This document shows, piece by piece, positions 12,581-23,721 of a stretch of 64,000 nt of DNA. Each line of letters starts with the position of its first letter. Within the stretch, counting starts at the first letter, position 1. Source of the stretch: Microthyrium microscopicum (lineage: Eukaryota; Ascomycota; Dothideomycetes; Microthyriales; Microthyriaceae); the NCBI GenBank assembly GCA_010405405.1, contig MU004235.1:758538-822537 (forward strand). The letters run 5' to 3'. Below the pieces are notes generated by a model. That model saw nothing but the letters and a program-made list of their open reading frames with translations. It had not been told where the DNA came from and did not search any database. The position numbers and the translations under genes were made by a program.

Positions 12581-13289
12581 TGTGATGGAGAAGGTTTAAT
12601 GGAAGAGGTAGTTGATGATTGATAAAGTTGCAATGGGGTGTCGTTGAGAATTGTATAAACGCGAGGGAAAGGAGATGCGCAGAGTCGCGTATGCGTGTCG
12701 CATGTGGTGTCAACCGCGATTGCATCAGGCAGCAAGGCAACTTTGGCCTAAATTATGTCGCGACTGTATGGCCAATCAGAAGCTGTGAATGCCGATTCTC
12801 AGATCTCATATGATTTCGAGATAGTGTTTGAGGTTTTCACCATTTCCATCGAATATTGAAGGCAATTGATCGTTTCTCGAGCTTGCGAGTCCATTTCCAG
12901 TCTCTGTCAACCAGACTGATTCTTTTCTGCAACACGTGTATACAAAGGTGTCGTCCAGAGTGAGAACTCAGAACTGTCAAAACTGGAACTGCACAGCTGC
13001 AATCCCTAAGCGAGCAACCATCGCAACGGCCTCTCCTTGTCCGGCAGGGCCCTAAAGCGAAGCGGAGGGTTGAATTATACTCAAGAACACTACTTAACAT
13101 AAGGTTTAGGATACATTCAAAGCACCTGGCCTCTCCGGCCTGAGGAGGCTTGTAGGGCCGAACATTTAGAAAATACTACATAAAAGCGGCCGCCAGCCAA
13201 CAAAGTCATGGGAGCTCGTCTTTCATGTGTTCAACACCAAGACATACAGTACCTCATGTTTGTATTCTAAGAAATATGTAGAAGACGAC
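12581..13289. other. intergenic region upstream of rim1
   Basis: About 700 bp holding the rim1 promoter and sequence downstream of the decayed MGCGP-family copy. A GC-rich palindromic patch lies near 13125-13150. No gene is visible. Confidence 0.4.
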
Positions 13290-14422
13290 TCATACAGCTG
13301 ATGCAAAAGACGCCAACGCCGTACACGAAGACCAAAAACAACCAGTGTGCGTGTCACCAAATAAATAAAGAACGCAACAATACCAGACCCGAAATGCTCG
13401 TAGCCCGTAGGCAATCAAAACTCCTGCTCTAAAGACTGACTTCGCAACAGAACTCTCCAAAACACACTCCAAGAAAAACAAACTCCAAGAAAAACTCAAT
13501 AGTTTACCCGGGTCGTCAAAGGTGTCGATTCGGGTCTTTTTGAACCCTTCGGGAAGGCGTGATATGTCTACTTTGGGCTGTCTTTGTAGCTTTGGTGTGG
13601 GTCGCGGTACCCGCTTTGGGAGGCCGCGCGTCGTCGATAGTGGTGAGATGATGATGATTTCGAAGTTTCTACTTGAGCATTAGTATATCATACAAAGAGA
13701 GAGTTACTTATTTATCAGCAAATCGCAAATGTTGGAGGGGCTTTTCCCTCGAATGGAAAAAGCGAGAGAGCCGTCCATATTTGGCTCGCCCGAGCCTGCT
13801 CTTTGATCCTTGGTCGAGGGCTGGGAGGTGGCAACCTCTGTCTATCAGAGTGTTAGCTGAAGCTGGTTAAAGAGCGATGAGGACCATAAAACTCAGAGAG
13901 ACATGAGGTCAATGGAGCTTTGCGGACCAGGAAATGTCATGAGTGATGGTACTGTGGTAGTGATGGAGTTGTGGGAATGTTGGCGCTGTAAGGTTGATGG
14001 AGCTTTGAGACCTTTGGCTATGAATGACAGCTTTGATTTGGGCGGGTCGTGGAGAATGATGGAGCGGTGAGATTCGTACGAGCTGTGAGATAGATGGGAG
14101 CTGTGAAAGCGCCGAATGTGGTTGTGAGAGAGATGGGCTCGCGAGGATGAAGGTGACGTGAACTTAGAGACTTACCGTTGAGGCGGCTATGCCGTAGTGT
14201 AAGCAGAAGGCCGATCGTTGTTAAGGATGCGTTATGGATACGGATATTGATGGAAAAAGGATATAATGTGAGTGATGGATGGACTGTGGAGTTCTTGAAA
14301 TGAAGAGGGGTTGAGAACGAGACGGGATGAGACTGATTCGCAAGACATGGGCCGAATGAAAGAAGTGAGGCGATGGAAGTACCAACCTGGTAGTAATTTG
14401 GGAGGAAGCAGAGATGTGGCAC
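13290..14422 (-). pseudogene. decayed MGCGP-family paralogue, copy 2
   Basis: Related to the plus-strand gene at 21545-22960 and the minus-strand copy at 33150-34160. The last exon (about 13290-13690, minus) gives LPKRVPRPTPKLQRQPKV..., then SRLPEGFKKTRIDTFDDP and a hydrophobic tail with AKSVFRAGVLIAYGLRAF. The upstream exon (about 13690-13840) contains SRLGRAKYG, matching TRLGRAKYM in copy 1. The connecting intron acceptor (CTAATGCTCAAGTAG) is nearly identical in all three copies. A longer upstream intron (about 13840-14175) is filled with degenerate units around CTCCCATC and CTCACAG. I find no MGCGP first exon here, and the reading frame across the exon junction does not hold, so it is probably broken. 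Function unknown. Confidence 0.6.
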
Positions 14423-15500
14423 ATAAAGGTTGTCTTGGGTAGAAGTAAAGGAAGAGCTACGTTGATAAAGCCTAGCGGCACTAAGATACTCTTGACTAAA
14501 AAAGAGAATTAATTTACTGGGCAGCAGGAGAAATGTAGTTCATTGCGGCTGTGTAGCGTGTACAGTACTGTATGCTCAATACAATCTCGTCTCGTCGAGG
14601 TTTTGGAAATTGTTCAAATTGGAGTGAGTGGCAGTGATTTCTTTGACCTTCATTGTTGACGCTTGTCTACCATCAGATACATTTCAACTACAATTTGAAA
14701 CATGGAAACAGAGGCTTATGCTTGGAGGAATACTCTGGCAGCTGGCATAATTATCGAAGGGACAACGCAACTAGTTTACAATTGTTGACGCAAAAGGGGG
14801 GGCCTGTACTTACGTTGTTGTAGTCGGTACTACCTTAATGGACCAAACTCCTTTGTAGCTTTCATCTTTTTTGCAAGAACATATGATCAACAGCCAGCAC
14901 GGATTGGGACTCTCTGACTTGTCTGACTGAGTAAGTAGGTACACCTAGAGCACCTTCGCAGTTGGGTTGATACACAGCTGAAGCTAATTATGCCTGCCAA
15001 TAATGTCTTTATACACGTATCATGTATGAGATTTCCTGGGCTAATCGGCAGTGACTACAAGGCTCTTATGATTTCTAGTTCCGTAGACTTTTATCATGCC
15101 ACACCCAAACACAACGGCTTGATTGCCAACCCTTAGAAGGTGACGAAGCGGAGAGGCTCGGCATGGCAGACAGATTCAGTCTGTGGACGAATTGCTACTT
15201 GTTAGATACACGAAGGAGGCTTCTACTGTATGCAATTTTCAATTGCCCATCTCAAGTGCATCCGTCCCTTCGCTTAACTCTAGGCAAGACACCCTGTTTG
15301 GGAAGGAACAATGAATCATTCTGATATTACGTTCCACCGTCTTGGGAAAGAGCATTCTGAATTTCTGATGCTATCAAAATTTCAAGATGTTCCTTCCTAG
15401 CTCATCCTCTCGTCTCTCTTGCATCCTCCTCTCTGTTTTTTCCTGTCTGCTCTCTCGCCTCTTCAAAACATCTTTCTCCCCTCACTTTCATATCTCTTGT
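14423..15500. other. intergenic region between copy 2 and the decayed repeat array
   Basis: No gene seen. The sequence becomes strongly pyrimidine-rich from about 15400, which is the entry into the decayed array. Confidence 0.4.
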
Positions 15501-17640
15501 TCCGCTCCCTCTACTTTGTCTAGCCTTCCGCCATTGTAGACAGGCACTGTATGATGACAATAGATATTACTTCACCCCCGATCTAATATCTCATCATTCA
15601 ATTGGCGGCTTGACCAATTGTCTTATTCTAAAGCAACGGGATCTGGTCTTGGTGAGCCAGTAACCGTCCACTGCTATCATCCTTTCAACTTTTCAACCCT
15701 TTTTCAACCTTTTTCTTCTTTTTTCCGACAATTCTCAACACATTTCTCATCACACCCATCCGCCAACATGGGTTGTGGACCGACTCTAGCACCATCCGAG
15801 TACGAAATTTTGATTATATTCGATGGCTTGGCCAGCAGCTTCAATGATTTCTTCTTCTTCTTCTTTTGTCTAGCCCTCACGCAATGTGGACAACAGGTAT
15901 TACTGTGGCCCCTGGCAAGCCCGCCATTTTTGCAGACCCAGCATAATGACAATAGGTATGCATGTTCTCGTCCCACCCTCCTACCATCAAGATTCTTCTC
16001 CTCTATCTGCTATGAGCTGACTTCTACTAGATATAGCTGAACCCACGGCAATATCGAATCTGATTGTTGGCTTAAGCAATCAGTTTCAATCTAAAGCAGC
16101 TGTCCCTGGTGTGGTGAGCCAGAACTGTCGACTACTATCACCTCAAACCAACTTCTTCAACTTTTTTCCCACTTTTTTCTTTACTTTTCGACATTTTTCA
16201 ACCCTTTTCTTTTCATCCATCCTTCAAAATTGGTTGCGGACCGTCCAGCATCATCGGAGTACGATATCTCGACCTTATGTAGTGGCTGGACCAGCAGCTT
16301 CCATTAGCAACGGGTTCAATTCTTATTGGAATCAGAGCTATAACCCTGGTCAATTATCACCTCAAATCAGCTCCAAGCATCGGAGCCCTTCTGCTTCCTC
16401 TTCGTTTCTCCTTCTTCTTCTCCTTCTTTTGTCCAGCCTTCGGGCATTGTAGACAACAGGTATACTCCTGCGGCCCTGGCAATCCTGCCATTCAGGTCTG
16501 TATCTTCTAATCTCATTCTGCTATCATCTCACCCTCACGCAATCTCGCCCTTCTATCATCAAGTCCCTCTCTCCCATTGGCCATATGCTAACGTCTACCT
16601 AGTTGTTGCTGCACCCGAGTGATAACGGCACTTTGGTTGGTGGCTTGCCAGCAGCAGTTCCTGGCCCGATGAGCCAAGAACTTTCGACCACAGATCAATC
16701 TGTTCTCGGCCTTTTCTTCTTCTTTTCGAGAGTGAATAGCCTCTTCTTCTACACACATCATTCGAATCAGGTTGTGAATCCTCTAGATCCTACTGCGACC
16801 CCGGCAATCTAGCAGCAGGATATTGTCTGCAGACATAGGTATATATCTTCTTATGCTACTCTACCCTTGTATTATCAAGATTCTTCTTTTCTATAGGCCA
16901 TATACTATGACTATCAACCTTTCTCGCATTATACCCACCCGCCGACATAGGTTGTGGACCCACTTAAGCACCATACGAGTACGAGACCCTATTTGGTGGC
17001 TAGACTAGCAGCGTTAATGATTTCACCATCTTCTTATTTTGTCTAGCCCTTACGCAATGTAGACAACAGGTATTACTGTGGCCCTGGTAATCCAGCACGC
17101 AAGGCACCGCGTGCGGGCAATAGGTGTGTTCTTATCTTACCCCCTATCATCAAACATCAAAGTTCTCGTTCATTGCACCTTATGCTAACTTCTGCCCAGT
17201 TGTTGCTAGTCTTCGAAAATATCGACTCTATTTGGCAGCTTGACCAAACAGTTTTGAACTATGGCAACCGGGTCTAGTTCTGGTGAGCCATTACCGTGGA
17301 CTGCTATTACCACAAACTCTCTATCAACCACTTCCTCCTCTCAGGCTTCAGCTATTTGACAATATGGGCTTAAGTTTAACGATGCCATCCGGACATGATA
17401 TGCCGATTCTACCTAGTGGCTCGCCTTGGTACGTACGTCCAAGACAAAGCGGTACTTCCTGGTTCAGACGAACCGGGACTGTCAATGCCTATCATCATTC
17501 ATCACCAGTCAATCCTCCAGCTTCATCAAATCTACTGAGTGCCTCAACGGCCACTTGCACTGAGCAACGTTCTCTGGACTTAGTAAGGCAGAGTCGTGTA
17601 GAAGGTATCATCGTTCGCCAGATCTGAATTGTTACAAAAC
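15500..17640 (+). repeat. array of decayed MGCGP-family 5' units
   Basis: A unit of roughly 500-700 bp recurs with heavy divergence. Landmark A (TAGCCCTCACGCAATGT then GACAACAGGTATTACTG) appears near 15870, 16435 and 17043. Landmark C (GGCGGCTTGACCA, then AAAGCAACGGG and TGGTGAGCCAG) is at 15604, about 16065 and about 17231, with partial forms near 16290 and 16635. Landmark B, the MGCGP start context (ATGGGTTGTGGACC, then a GAGTACGA block), is at 15769, about 16230 and about 16950. Each unit also has a CT-rich stretch before B and intron-like ends (ATGCTAACTTCTACTAG type). The same A-C-B order lies just upstream of the intact gene at 21545. I read it as old tandem duplications of that gene's 5' part. 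None of the units looks intact. Confidence 0.6.
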
Positions 17641-18649
17641 TATCTTCCTCATTTCATTTGCCAAAGTGGGCTGGTTTTCTTCCGAATTGCCACACGACTG
17701 TTATGTCGGTAAGTTTTCATTTGGCTATCACCAGCCCGATGGCCATTCAAGCCTTGACAAGACTATTCCGTCAAGGATAACAAGCTGATTCTGACAGTTG
17801 CATCTTGGACATTATCCGAGCTTCCCACTAGCAAGTACACAAATCTTGCCTCCCGTCGCTCTTGCAGCATATCTCGCCACCTTTGAACCTTTACCTTCGA
17901 GCTCATCTCCATACCGAAGGCTACTCAGACTATACGCGTTTTCGAACCTACCATTCATGAACCTGTGCTCTTATGGATGAGAATATGGCAGCCTCATTGG
18001 CTCAATCACCATTCCTGCTCCAGCGCCTTCTGTAATACAGTCCATGGAGTAACGAGAAACCATCAAATGAACGTGCCAACCAGGCCGAAGTCTTGATCGA
18101 TCAGGACTTGAAGTCGCTCCACCGTATCGTGACGCTGGTTTGCGGTGAAGGTAATTGATGAATTGCGTTGCAGTCAAGTTTACTCTGGGCTTTGATTTCG
18201 GGGCTGTTTTGGAATCTCCGCTGGGGTTTTGCTTGGAATTGTTGTAAGATCTAGTTCTAGAATTTGCCGTGGCGAATTGACTTGAATTTTGCCTCGAGAC
18301 CTGTATTAATCGTATCACTTTGGCTTCCGAATGTGTCTACAGGTTTTTGCTTCCTTCTCCAGGACACAACGCGTGAGATGTTACGTTACACAGCAGCAAT
18401 GGTCCCGAAGGGCGGCCACTTTCTCTTGGGAAGGATCCCTACCGTCAAGGCTGGAATTCTACGCAGGCTGGGCAGCTGAAGATACGCAGTCCTTCTTGCG
18501 TTTCCAGGCCGCACCGTTTGCCTTTGGTATGGACCGGGATCTGTATTTGATACTACTAAGCTAGGCAATTCGCGTTCATATTAACGCCAGTACTTCCCTT
18601 TTTTCTTACCATTTTCAAATATTGTAACGACGATTCTCTTTTTTTTTTT
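17641..18649. other. unassigned sequence between repeat array and Thr/Ser-rich remnant
   Basis: About 1 kb with no recognisable gene. It may contain further decayed coding sequence, since short open frames are Pro/Ser-rich and a T-tract (18638-18650) marks the boundary. Confidence 0.3.
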
Positions 18650-19360
18650 TTGCCGGCCTTCAACCTACTACGGCTCAATTTCACTGCAATGTCGCTAATG
18701 TTGTCGATTCCCGTGCACCGTCAGGTGGGTTCAGTGGTGCATCGGCTTCAAACTGGCTCCCAGATGCAGGTGTTGAATATCTGGTCGACTCAATCAAAAA
18801 CAAAAGCGACAAGTCAGCCCAAAGGTCGACTGCGCGAGTACAGCCTATCAGACTGGTGCCAGTTGTTATGTCATTTCCGGCTTCTACGTCTGGTCAATCT
18901 CACTTCGGGCGACTTCCTGGACAGTAATGGGGTCACTGGCAACTTGAAGAACAATATCTACACCATGGATAATGGACAAACAACTACACTTGCATCATCC
19001 GTCACGGCTTGCCCAACTCCTAGCCCCGCTGTCAGCGCTACCAACACACCCAACAGGTCGAGTCTGAGTTCGGACTTCGGACACGGACATAATTGGAACA
19101 TTCTCTCACTGGGATTGGGACCATGACTGGAATTCTAGCAATCTTGGGCAACGCTCGATCGAGATGCGTTCAGCTCAAATACGTTCCAGAACTAAGGCAC
19201 GAGGAGCCTTAACGTTCACAGGCCTCGGACGGCTACGGCACAGGATCAGGCAATTGGAGACACCGGCCTGCAGGAAAGAACTAGTTTCTTGGTTGTCACG
19301 CATAGTGCGGGAAGAATATATGAAGACTTCTAAGTTATATTTGAACCCCCAATTCTAAGG
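18650..19360 (+). pseudogene. remnant of an unrecognised, possibly secreted, protein gene
   Basis: Different reading frames show protein-like stretches: YSLSDWCQ, SGDFLDSNGVTGNLKNNIY, TMDNGQTTTLASSVTACPT followed by a Pro/Ser/Thr-rich tract, and GHGHNWNILSLGLGP. They resemble an extracellular domain with a glycosylated linker, but coherence is lost between frames, so the gene looks broken. I do not recognise the family. Proximity to the decayed array suggests the same gene-poor, fast-changing compartment. Confidence 0.35.
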
Positions 19361-21180
19361 TGTTTCTAACCAAGTAGCTGTGGATCAAGGTTGTGCTAAC
19401 AATAAAATCATGGGTTCTCTAGATTTATTTTAGCATGGGATTTTAGCATGGGATGCCTGAGCCAGGCACAACGATTATAACTCCTACAACTCGCAGCATA
19501 TTATTCTAACTGACACAAATCAAGCCGCTTCTAGAATATCAAAGTGAATAAAATACTTCTCAGGTCAAGTACCTTAAACCGCGATGCACAAGCAGCCAAC
19601 AGCCTTTGATCCGAGTTGCGGTTCGATGGTCTTCTTTTTGTGCGGATGTTACGTGACCCAACATGATACCCTTCATATACTGTCAAAGCCATGATGATGT
19701 TCAAGACGGAGAGTGAAGAAGCACGAGTACGTTTGCAGCACCACAACGTATGATCAGATGCCATAGGTAGAAGAGTACAAAACGCGCTTATGAGTTATAA
19801 CCTCGAGGAGAAGATGTATGGAAGCAAATCGGTGGTACATATGTTGTTGACGCTGCACGTGTTTGTCGCAAAGGTCTTTGGTTTCCGGGAATCTAGTACA
19901 TGATAGCGTCGCGGAGGACCGTCAAATCAGACGTTTCAGTATAGAGAAATACCGAGGGGAAGGTGAGCTTGGAAATGCTTGGAACGCTATCTGTTGGTTG
20001 ACTAAATAGTGACACAACCACAATCTCGCGTACCGAGGCAGGTTATTGACGCCAGAGCATTGGAGTACACAGAGATCGACATGATGATCTTGAGGAGCAT
20101 GATTTCAGAATAAGGGGTGGAAAGATATCGATAAGGGTAGCCAGTAGGTGGGCCGAGTAACGGAGCTGCATTTACTTCATTGGATTGTCCGCGCTTTGGC
20201 ATTTTGGAAGTCAAAGGGCATGCTACTGAGAACTCGAGGCGGTACCTGTGTAGAGGTGGCAGTCATGGTTCCGAGTAGATCGCGTGCAGAAATCGCTAAA
20301 TTCCACAGGGGGCAGGGGCGTAGCATGCAGGCGGGTAGGCGGGAAGGGCTGGCGGATGGGCCCGCTATCTCACCGGTTGTGGCAGGCGCGCTCTCGATGA
20401 CAGGGTTGACACATTTGTGTGGGGATCTTTAGACGACATGTCTTGATTCCAACTTCATGTGAAATCGTTTACAGCTGCTTATTCATTCTCCCCAGCTTTT
20501 CATTTGTAAATGCTGCTATGATTGCTGTGGTGGAGGTATACCGCTAGGTCAGTGGTCATAGCGAATGTCAAAATACCGATGTGTGCTAAGTAATATATGC
20601 GCTGCGCAGCCATACGTAATCCTCGCTCGCAAAGCTCAAGGTGCCCACTATCTTTCGCATCAATTGCAGTTCAATTCTATTGAGATCGAAATAAACTGAA
20701 AATCGGGTTGCTATTATTGTAATTGAGTACTTGGGTATTTTCAATTCCTCAAAATTGGGTCCAACATCTCATAATGTTTCAGTGACTTCGAAACAATATT
20801 GGAATATGGGTGCGCTGCTCCATAAATTTATTGTGCTTAATTTTGCATACACAGAACTAATTTCTGCTCATATCAGACGACACATGCCTTCCTTATTGCG
20901 CTTAGCGTAGCAATGCGTTATGTCGCAGATGCAGTGTTCATGGGTACGCAAAGCTGTTTGATGGTAAGCTAAAATTCTTGACCTGGCATCAACGCAACCT
21001 CTAAGGCATACGATTCGCGAAAAGCCTTTCCCGCAGCATCAACTCCACTTCTAGTGTCTGCGATTGGTGGTCAACCATACACTGCAACAAAACGGCATAA
21101 TAATTGATTTGCACCATAGCAATGCACCACATCACGTATGGTCCAAGCGGCTACTGGAGGGGTATAACCGCCCGTCCCTT
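19361..21180. other. intergenic, no gene seen
   Basis: About 1.8 kb of mixed composition. A short direct repeat (TTAGCATGGGAT twice, near 19430-19453) is the only structure noticed. Open frames are short and domain-free. Confidence 0.4.
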
Positions 21181-21544
21181 CTCAATTTTCTTCCTCTCTT
21201 CTTCTTCTTTTTTCCAGCCGGAAGGCACAGTATGCAGACAACAGGTAAGCAGCCTCCCATCACACATTCCCATCAAACATGATCTTTCCCATCTCACTTG
21301 AACTTTCCCATCGCATTTGAACTCATATGCTAACTTCTACTAGATATAGCTCAACCCCGTAGTATATCTGACTCCGTCCTGGCGGCTTGACCAGGCGGTT
21401 TGAATCTAAAGCAACGTGACCCAGTTCTGGTGAGCTGGCAGCGTCGACTATTATCACCACCCCCAATTCTCAACACTTTTTTTCCCTTTTTTCATTTTTT
21501 TTTCGACAATTTTTTTACCTTTTCATCTCTACCCATCCTTCAAA
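21181..21544 (+). promoter_or_regulatory. upstream region of the intact MGCGP-family gene
   Basis: Carries landmark A (GCAGACAACAGGTAAGCAG near 21232), an intron-like block ending ATGCTAACTTCTACTAG (about 21328-21345), landmark C (GGCGGCTTGACCAGG at 21381) and a long T/C tract (21470-21540) directly before the ATG. All of these recur, decayed, at 15.5-17.6 kb. The A and C blocks may be 5' UTR exons or an upstream exon that I cannot join with confidence. Confidence 0.4.
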
Positions 21545-22960
21545 ATGGGTTGCGGACCATCCAAACAGCAGTATGACTGCTGGGACAGTAAGTTGCTAAC
21601 CTCCCATTGCACTTCATCTTTCCCATTACACTTCATCTTTCCCATTGCACTTCATCTTTCCCATTGCACTTCATCTTTCCCATTGCACTTCATCTTTCCC
21701 ATTGCACTTCATCTTTCCCATTGCACTTCATCTTTCCCATTGCACTTCATGGCTACCATCGCATTTGATGGCATTCCATCGACGAGATCCAAAAACTGCA
21801 ATTTTTCGCAATTTTGGCATTGTCCCATGAAATTCCATCACCCTTCCTGGCGCCCATCTCACCTCATGGCACCCATCTCACTTCATGGCTATCATCGCAT
21901 TCGATGGCATTCCATTGACGAGACCCAAAAATTGCACTCTTGTGCGATTCTGGCATCGTCTCATCACCCCTCATGGCGCCCATCTCACTTGATGGGTACC
22001 ATCGCATTCGATGCTTTTTCATTCCAAAGATCCAGAATCTGCATTTTTCACAGTTTTGCGCTCTTCTCGGAAACCTCCATCACTTTTCATGGGCCCCATC
22101 GCGGCTCATGGCTACCATCGCATTCGATGGGATTCTACAGCAATTTCCGCAATGATCATTTTCTTGACATTTTTGGATCTTGTTCTGCCACAACATCGCT
22201 GCCTCTGGCGCCCATCGCACTCAATGGATACCATCGCACTCGATGGAATTTCATGTCAGAGACTCAAAATCTGCTTTTTTCCGCAGTTTTGGCATCTGGT
22301 CATGAAATGCTATCACCCTTGATGGCTCCCATCGCAATTCATGGCTCTCATCGCACTTCATGGCTCCCATCGCATCTCATGGGAATTTTGACTAACCTCA
22401 TTTCAGAGCTAGATCTTTTCCTGCCGACAGATGTCACGACGTTTGAGACCTCGACAAACGGCAAAATCTCAGAAAAATGTCGTTTGACAAGGCTCGGACG
22501 AGCCAAATACATGGCTCAAGTGAACCCAAAACCAACCTTGACACGAAAACCTGGAATTTTCTCGCGGGTTTTTCGAAAGCCCGAGGAAAAACCCTCAAAA
22601 GAAGTCCATTTTGATGATGAGTAAGTGATCTCTTCTTTCCCATCCACTTCGCTGGCCAATATCACCTTCGGTATTGATCAAGCTCTCTCTCTCCCCCATT
22701 GCACTCGATGGGAATTATCGACTGCTTTCTTTGCCATGGCATTTGATGGAATATGCTAACGCTCAAGCAGAAATATCAAATTCATCATTATCTCGCCACT
22801 CTCAACATTCCGCGCACTCCCAAAGCGCACACCACGACCTATACCACGACCAAAACCGCAACAGCAACCGCACCGACTGCCAAAAGCAGCAACATCACGA
22901 CTTCCGAAAGGAGTCACCAAACCCAAAATCGACACCTTGGACGACCGGGTCAACCTTTGA
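21545..22960 (+). CDS. MGCGP-family protein, apparently intact copy (function unknown)
   Basis: Not a family I recognise. Spliced model: exons 21545-21587, 22407-22620, 22771-22960; 148 aa. It starts MGCGPSKQQYDCWD: Gly2 and Cys3 with Ser6 fit N-myristoylation plus palmitoylation, as in fungal G-alpha (MGCGMS). Then come a basic middle with TRLGRAKYM and SRVFRKPEEKPSKEV, an acidic FDDE, and an Arg/Pro/Gln-rich end (RALPKRTPRPIPRPKPQQQP) closing at KIDTLDDRVNL. Introns: 21588-22406 (819 nt, GTAAGT...CTAAC...CAG) and 22621-22770. Intron 1 is a multiple of three without in-frame stops, so a retained form would read 359 codons from the ATG to 22624. Relative to copy 2, the hydrophobic tail (FFAKSVIGAGVFIAYG) lies out of frame after the stop, so this copy may be shortened. 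A membrane-attached cytoplasmic protein is inferred. Confidence 0.55.
21604..21755 (+). repeat. 19-bp tandem repeat, about 8 copies, inside intron 1
   Basis: Unit CATTGCACTTCATCTTTCC repeated head to tail with almost no divergence (one copy has ATTACA). The low divergence suggests recent expansion. Because 19 is not a multiple of three, all three frames are read in turn, and none contains a stop. Confidence 0.9.
21749..22400 (+). repeat. imperfect ~110-135-bp tandem repeat, 5-6 units, inside intron 1
   Basis: Each unit opens near ATGGCTACCATCGCATTCGATGG (starts about 21749, 21884, 21993, 22108, 22224, 22341), passes through an AAAAATTGCA / CGCAATTTTGGCAT block, and ends CATGGCGCCCATCTCACTTC. 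Divergence between units is about that of old duplicates. Related CTCCCATC/CTCACAG units fill the introns of copies 2 and 3. Confidence 0.75.
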
Positions 22961-23020
22961 GTTTTTTGGAGAGTTTTTTGGAGAGTGTTTTGGAGAGTTT
23001 TTTGGAGAGTTTTTTTGCAA
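22961..23020 (+). repeat. 12-bp tandem repeat (TTTTTTGGAGAG)
   Basis: About five units of TTTTTTGGAGAG, one reading TGTTTTGGAGAG. In one frame it encodes Leu-Glu-Ser-Phe repeats that lead into AKSVIGAGVFIAYG. It sits just after the stop of the intact-copy model. A degenerate equivalent is in frame in copy 2 (SLFFLECVLESS). Confidence 0.8.
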
Positions 23021-23080
23021 AGTCAGTCATTGGAGCGGGAGTTTTCATTGCCTACGGGCATTTTTGGGGCTTGTAGATTA

Positions 23081-23721
23081 GCATTTTTCAGTATTCCATC
23101 ACTCTGCACATTCGCTTGTAGAAATGAAAGTCATTCACTGAAAGAATTGTACAATTGATCGTGTGCACTGAACAAACAAGTCAACTAATTGCTAAGCATA
23201 GCCCATGTCGTTTTTACCCATACAAATAAACCGTCAATCAATACAGCATCGCAATCATGCAGTTCCCAGTCGCCAACAAAAAGAAAAACTAACTATTTCA
23301 AACACTCGGAGCACTTGCTGTAGTCTTGTGCGCAGAGAGATGAGCAAGAGAAGACAAGGTCCACCGAAAAGTTAGAAAAGCAAGTGGGTATTTCCATCAT
23401 CATTAATCGTGTTGACCTTGGGGTCTGCCAAAAACATGTGTCAAGTTCCATTCCATTGCGCCGTTGCAAATGATACTGTCGAATCGTGATTACAAAAAGA
23501 AAAGAGGATGGTCGGTCATAGTGATATCGTGGGGGATCATATGAGTGTCGTTTCGAGTAACAGCATGCCCAGAAGTGGCGTGATGCAAAATGAATGAGAC
23601 CCATCCAAGGAGTCGTTTGTCCAATGCTGACATGGCGGATCGTAATATAATGATCATCGAGTCGTGCAGTCATAGCATCATGATCGTGCTTCGTGGCCAT
23701 ATTCTCTCCAAGTGAGAATAA
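23081..23721. other. intergenic between the MGCGP gene and the forkhead gene
   Basis: About 640 bp. It most likely holds the two converging 3' UTRs. No gene is seen. Confidence 0.4.
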
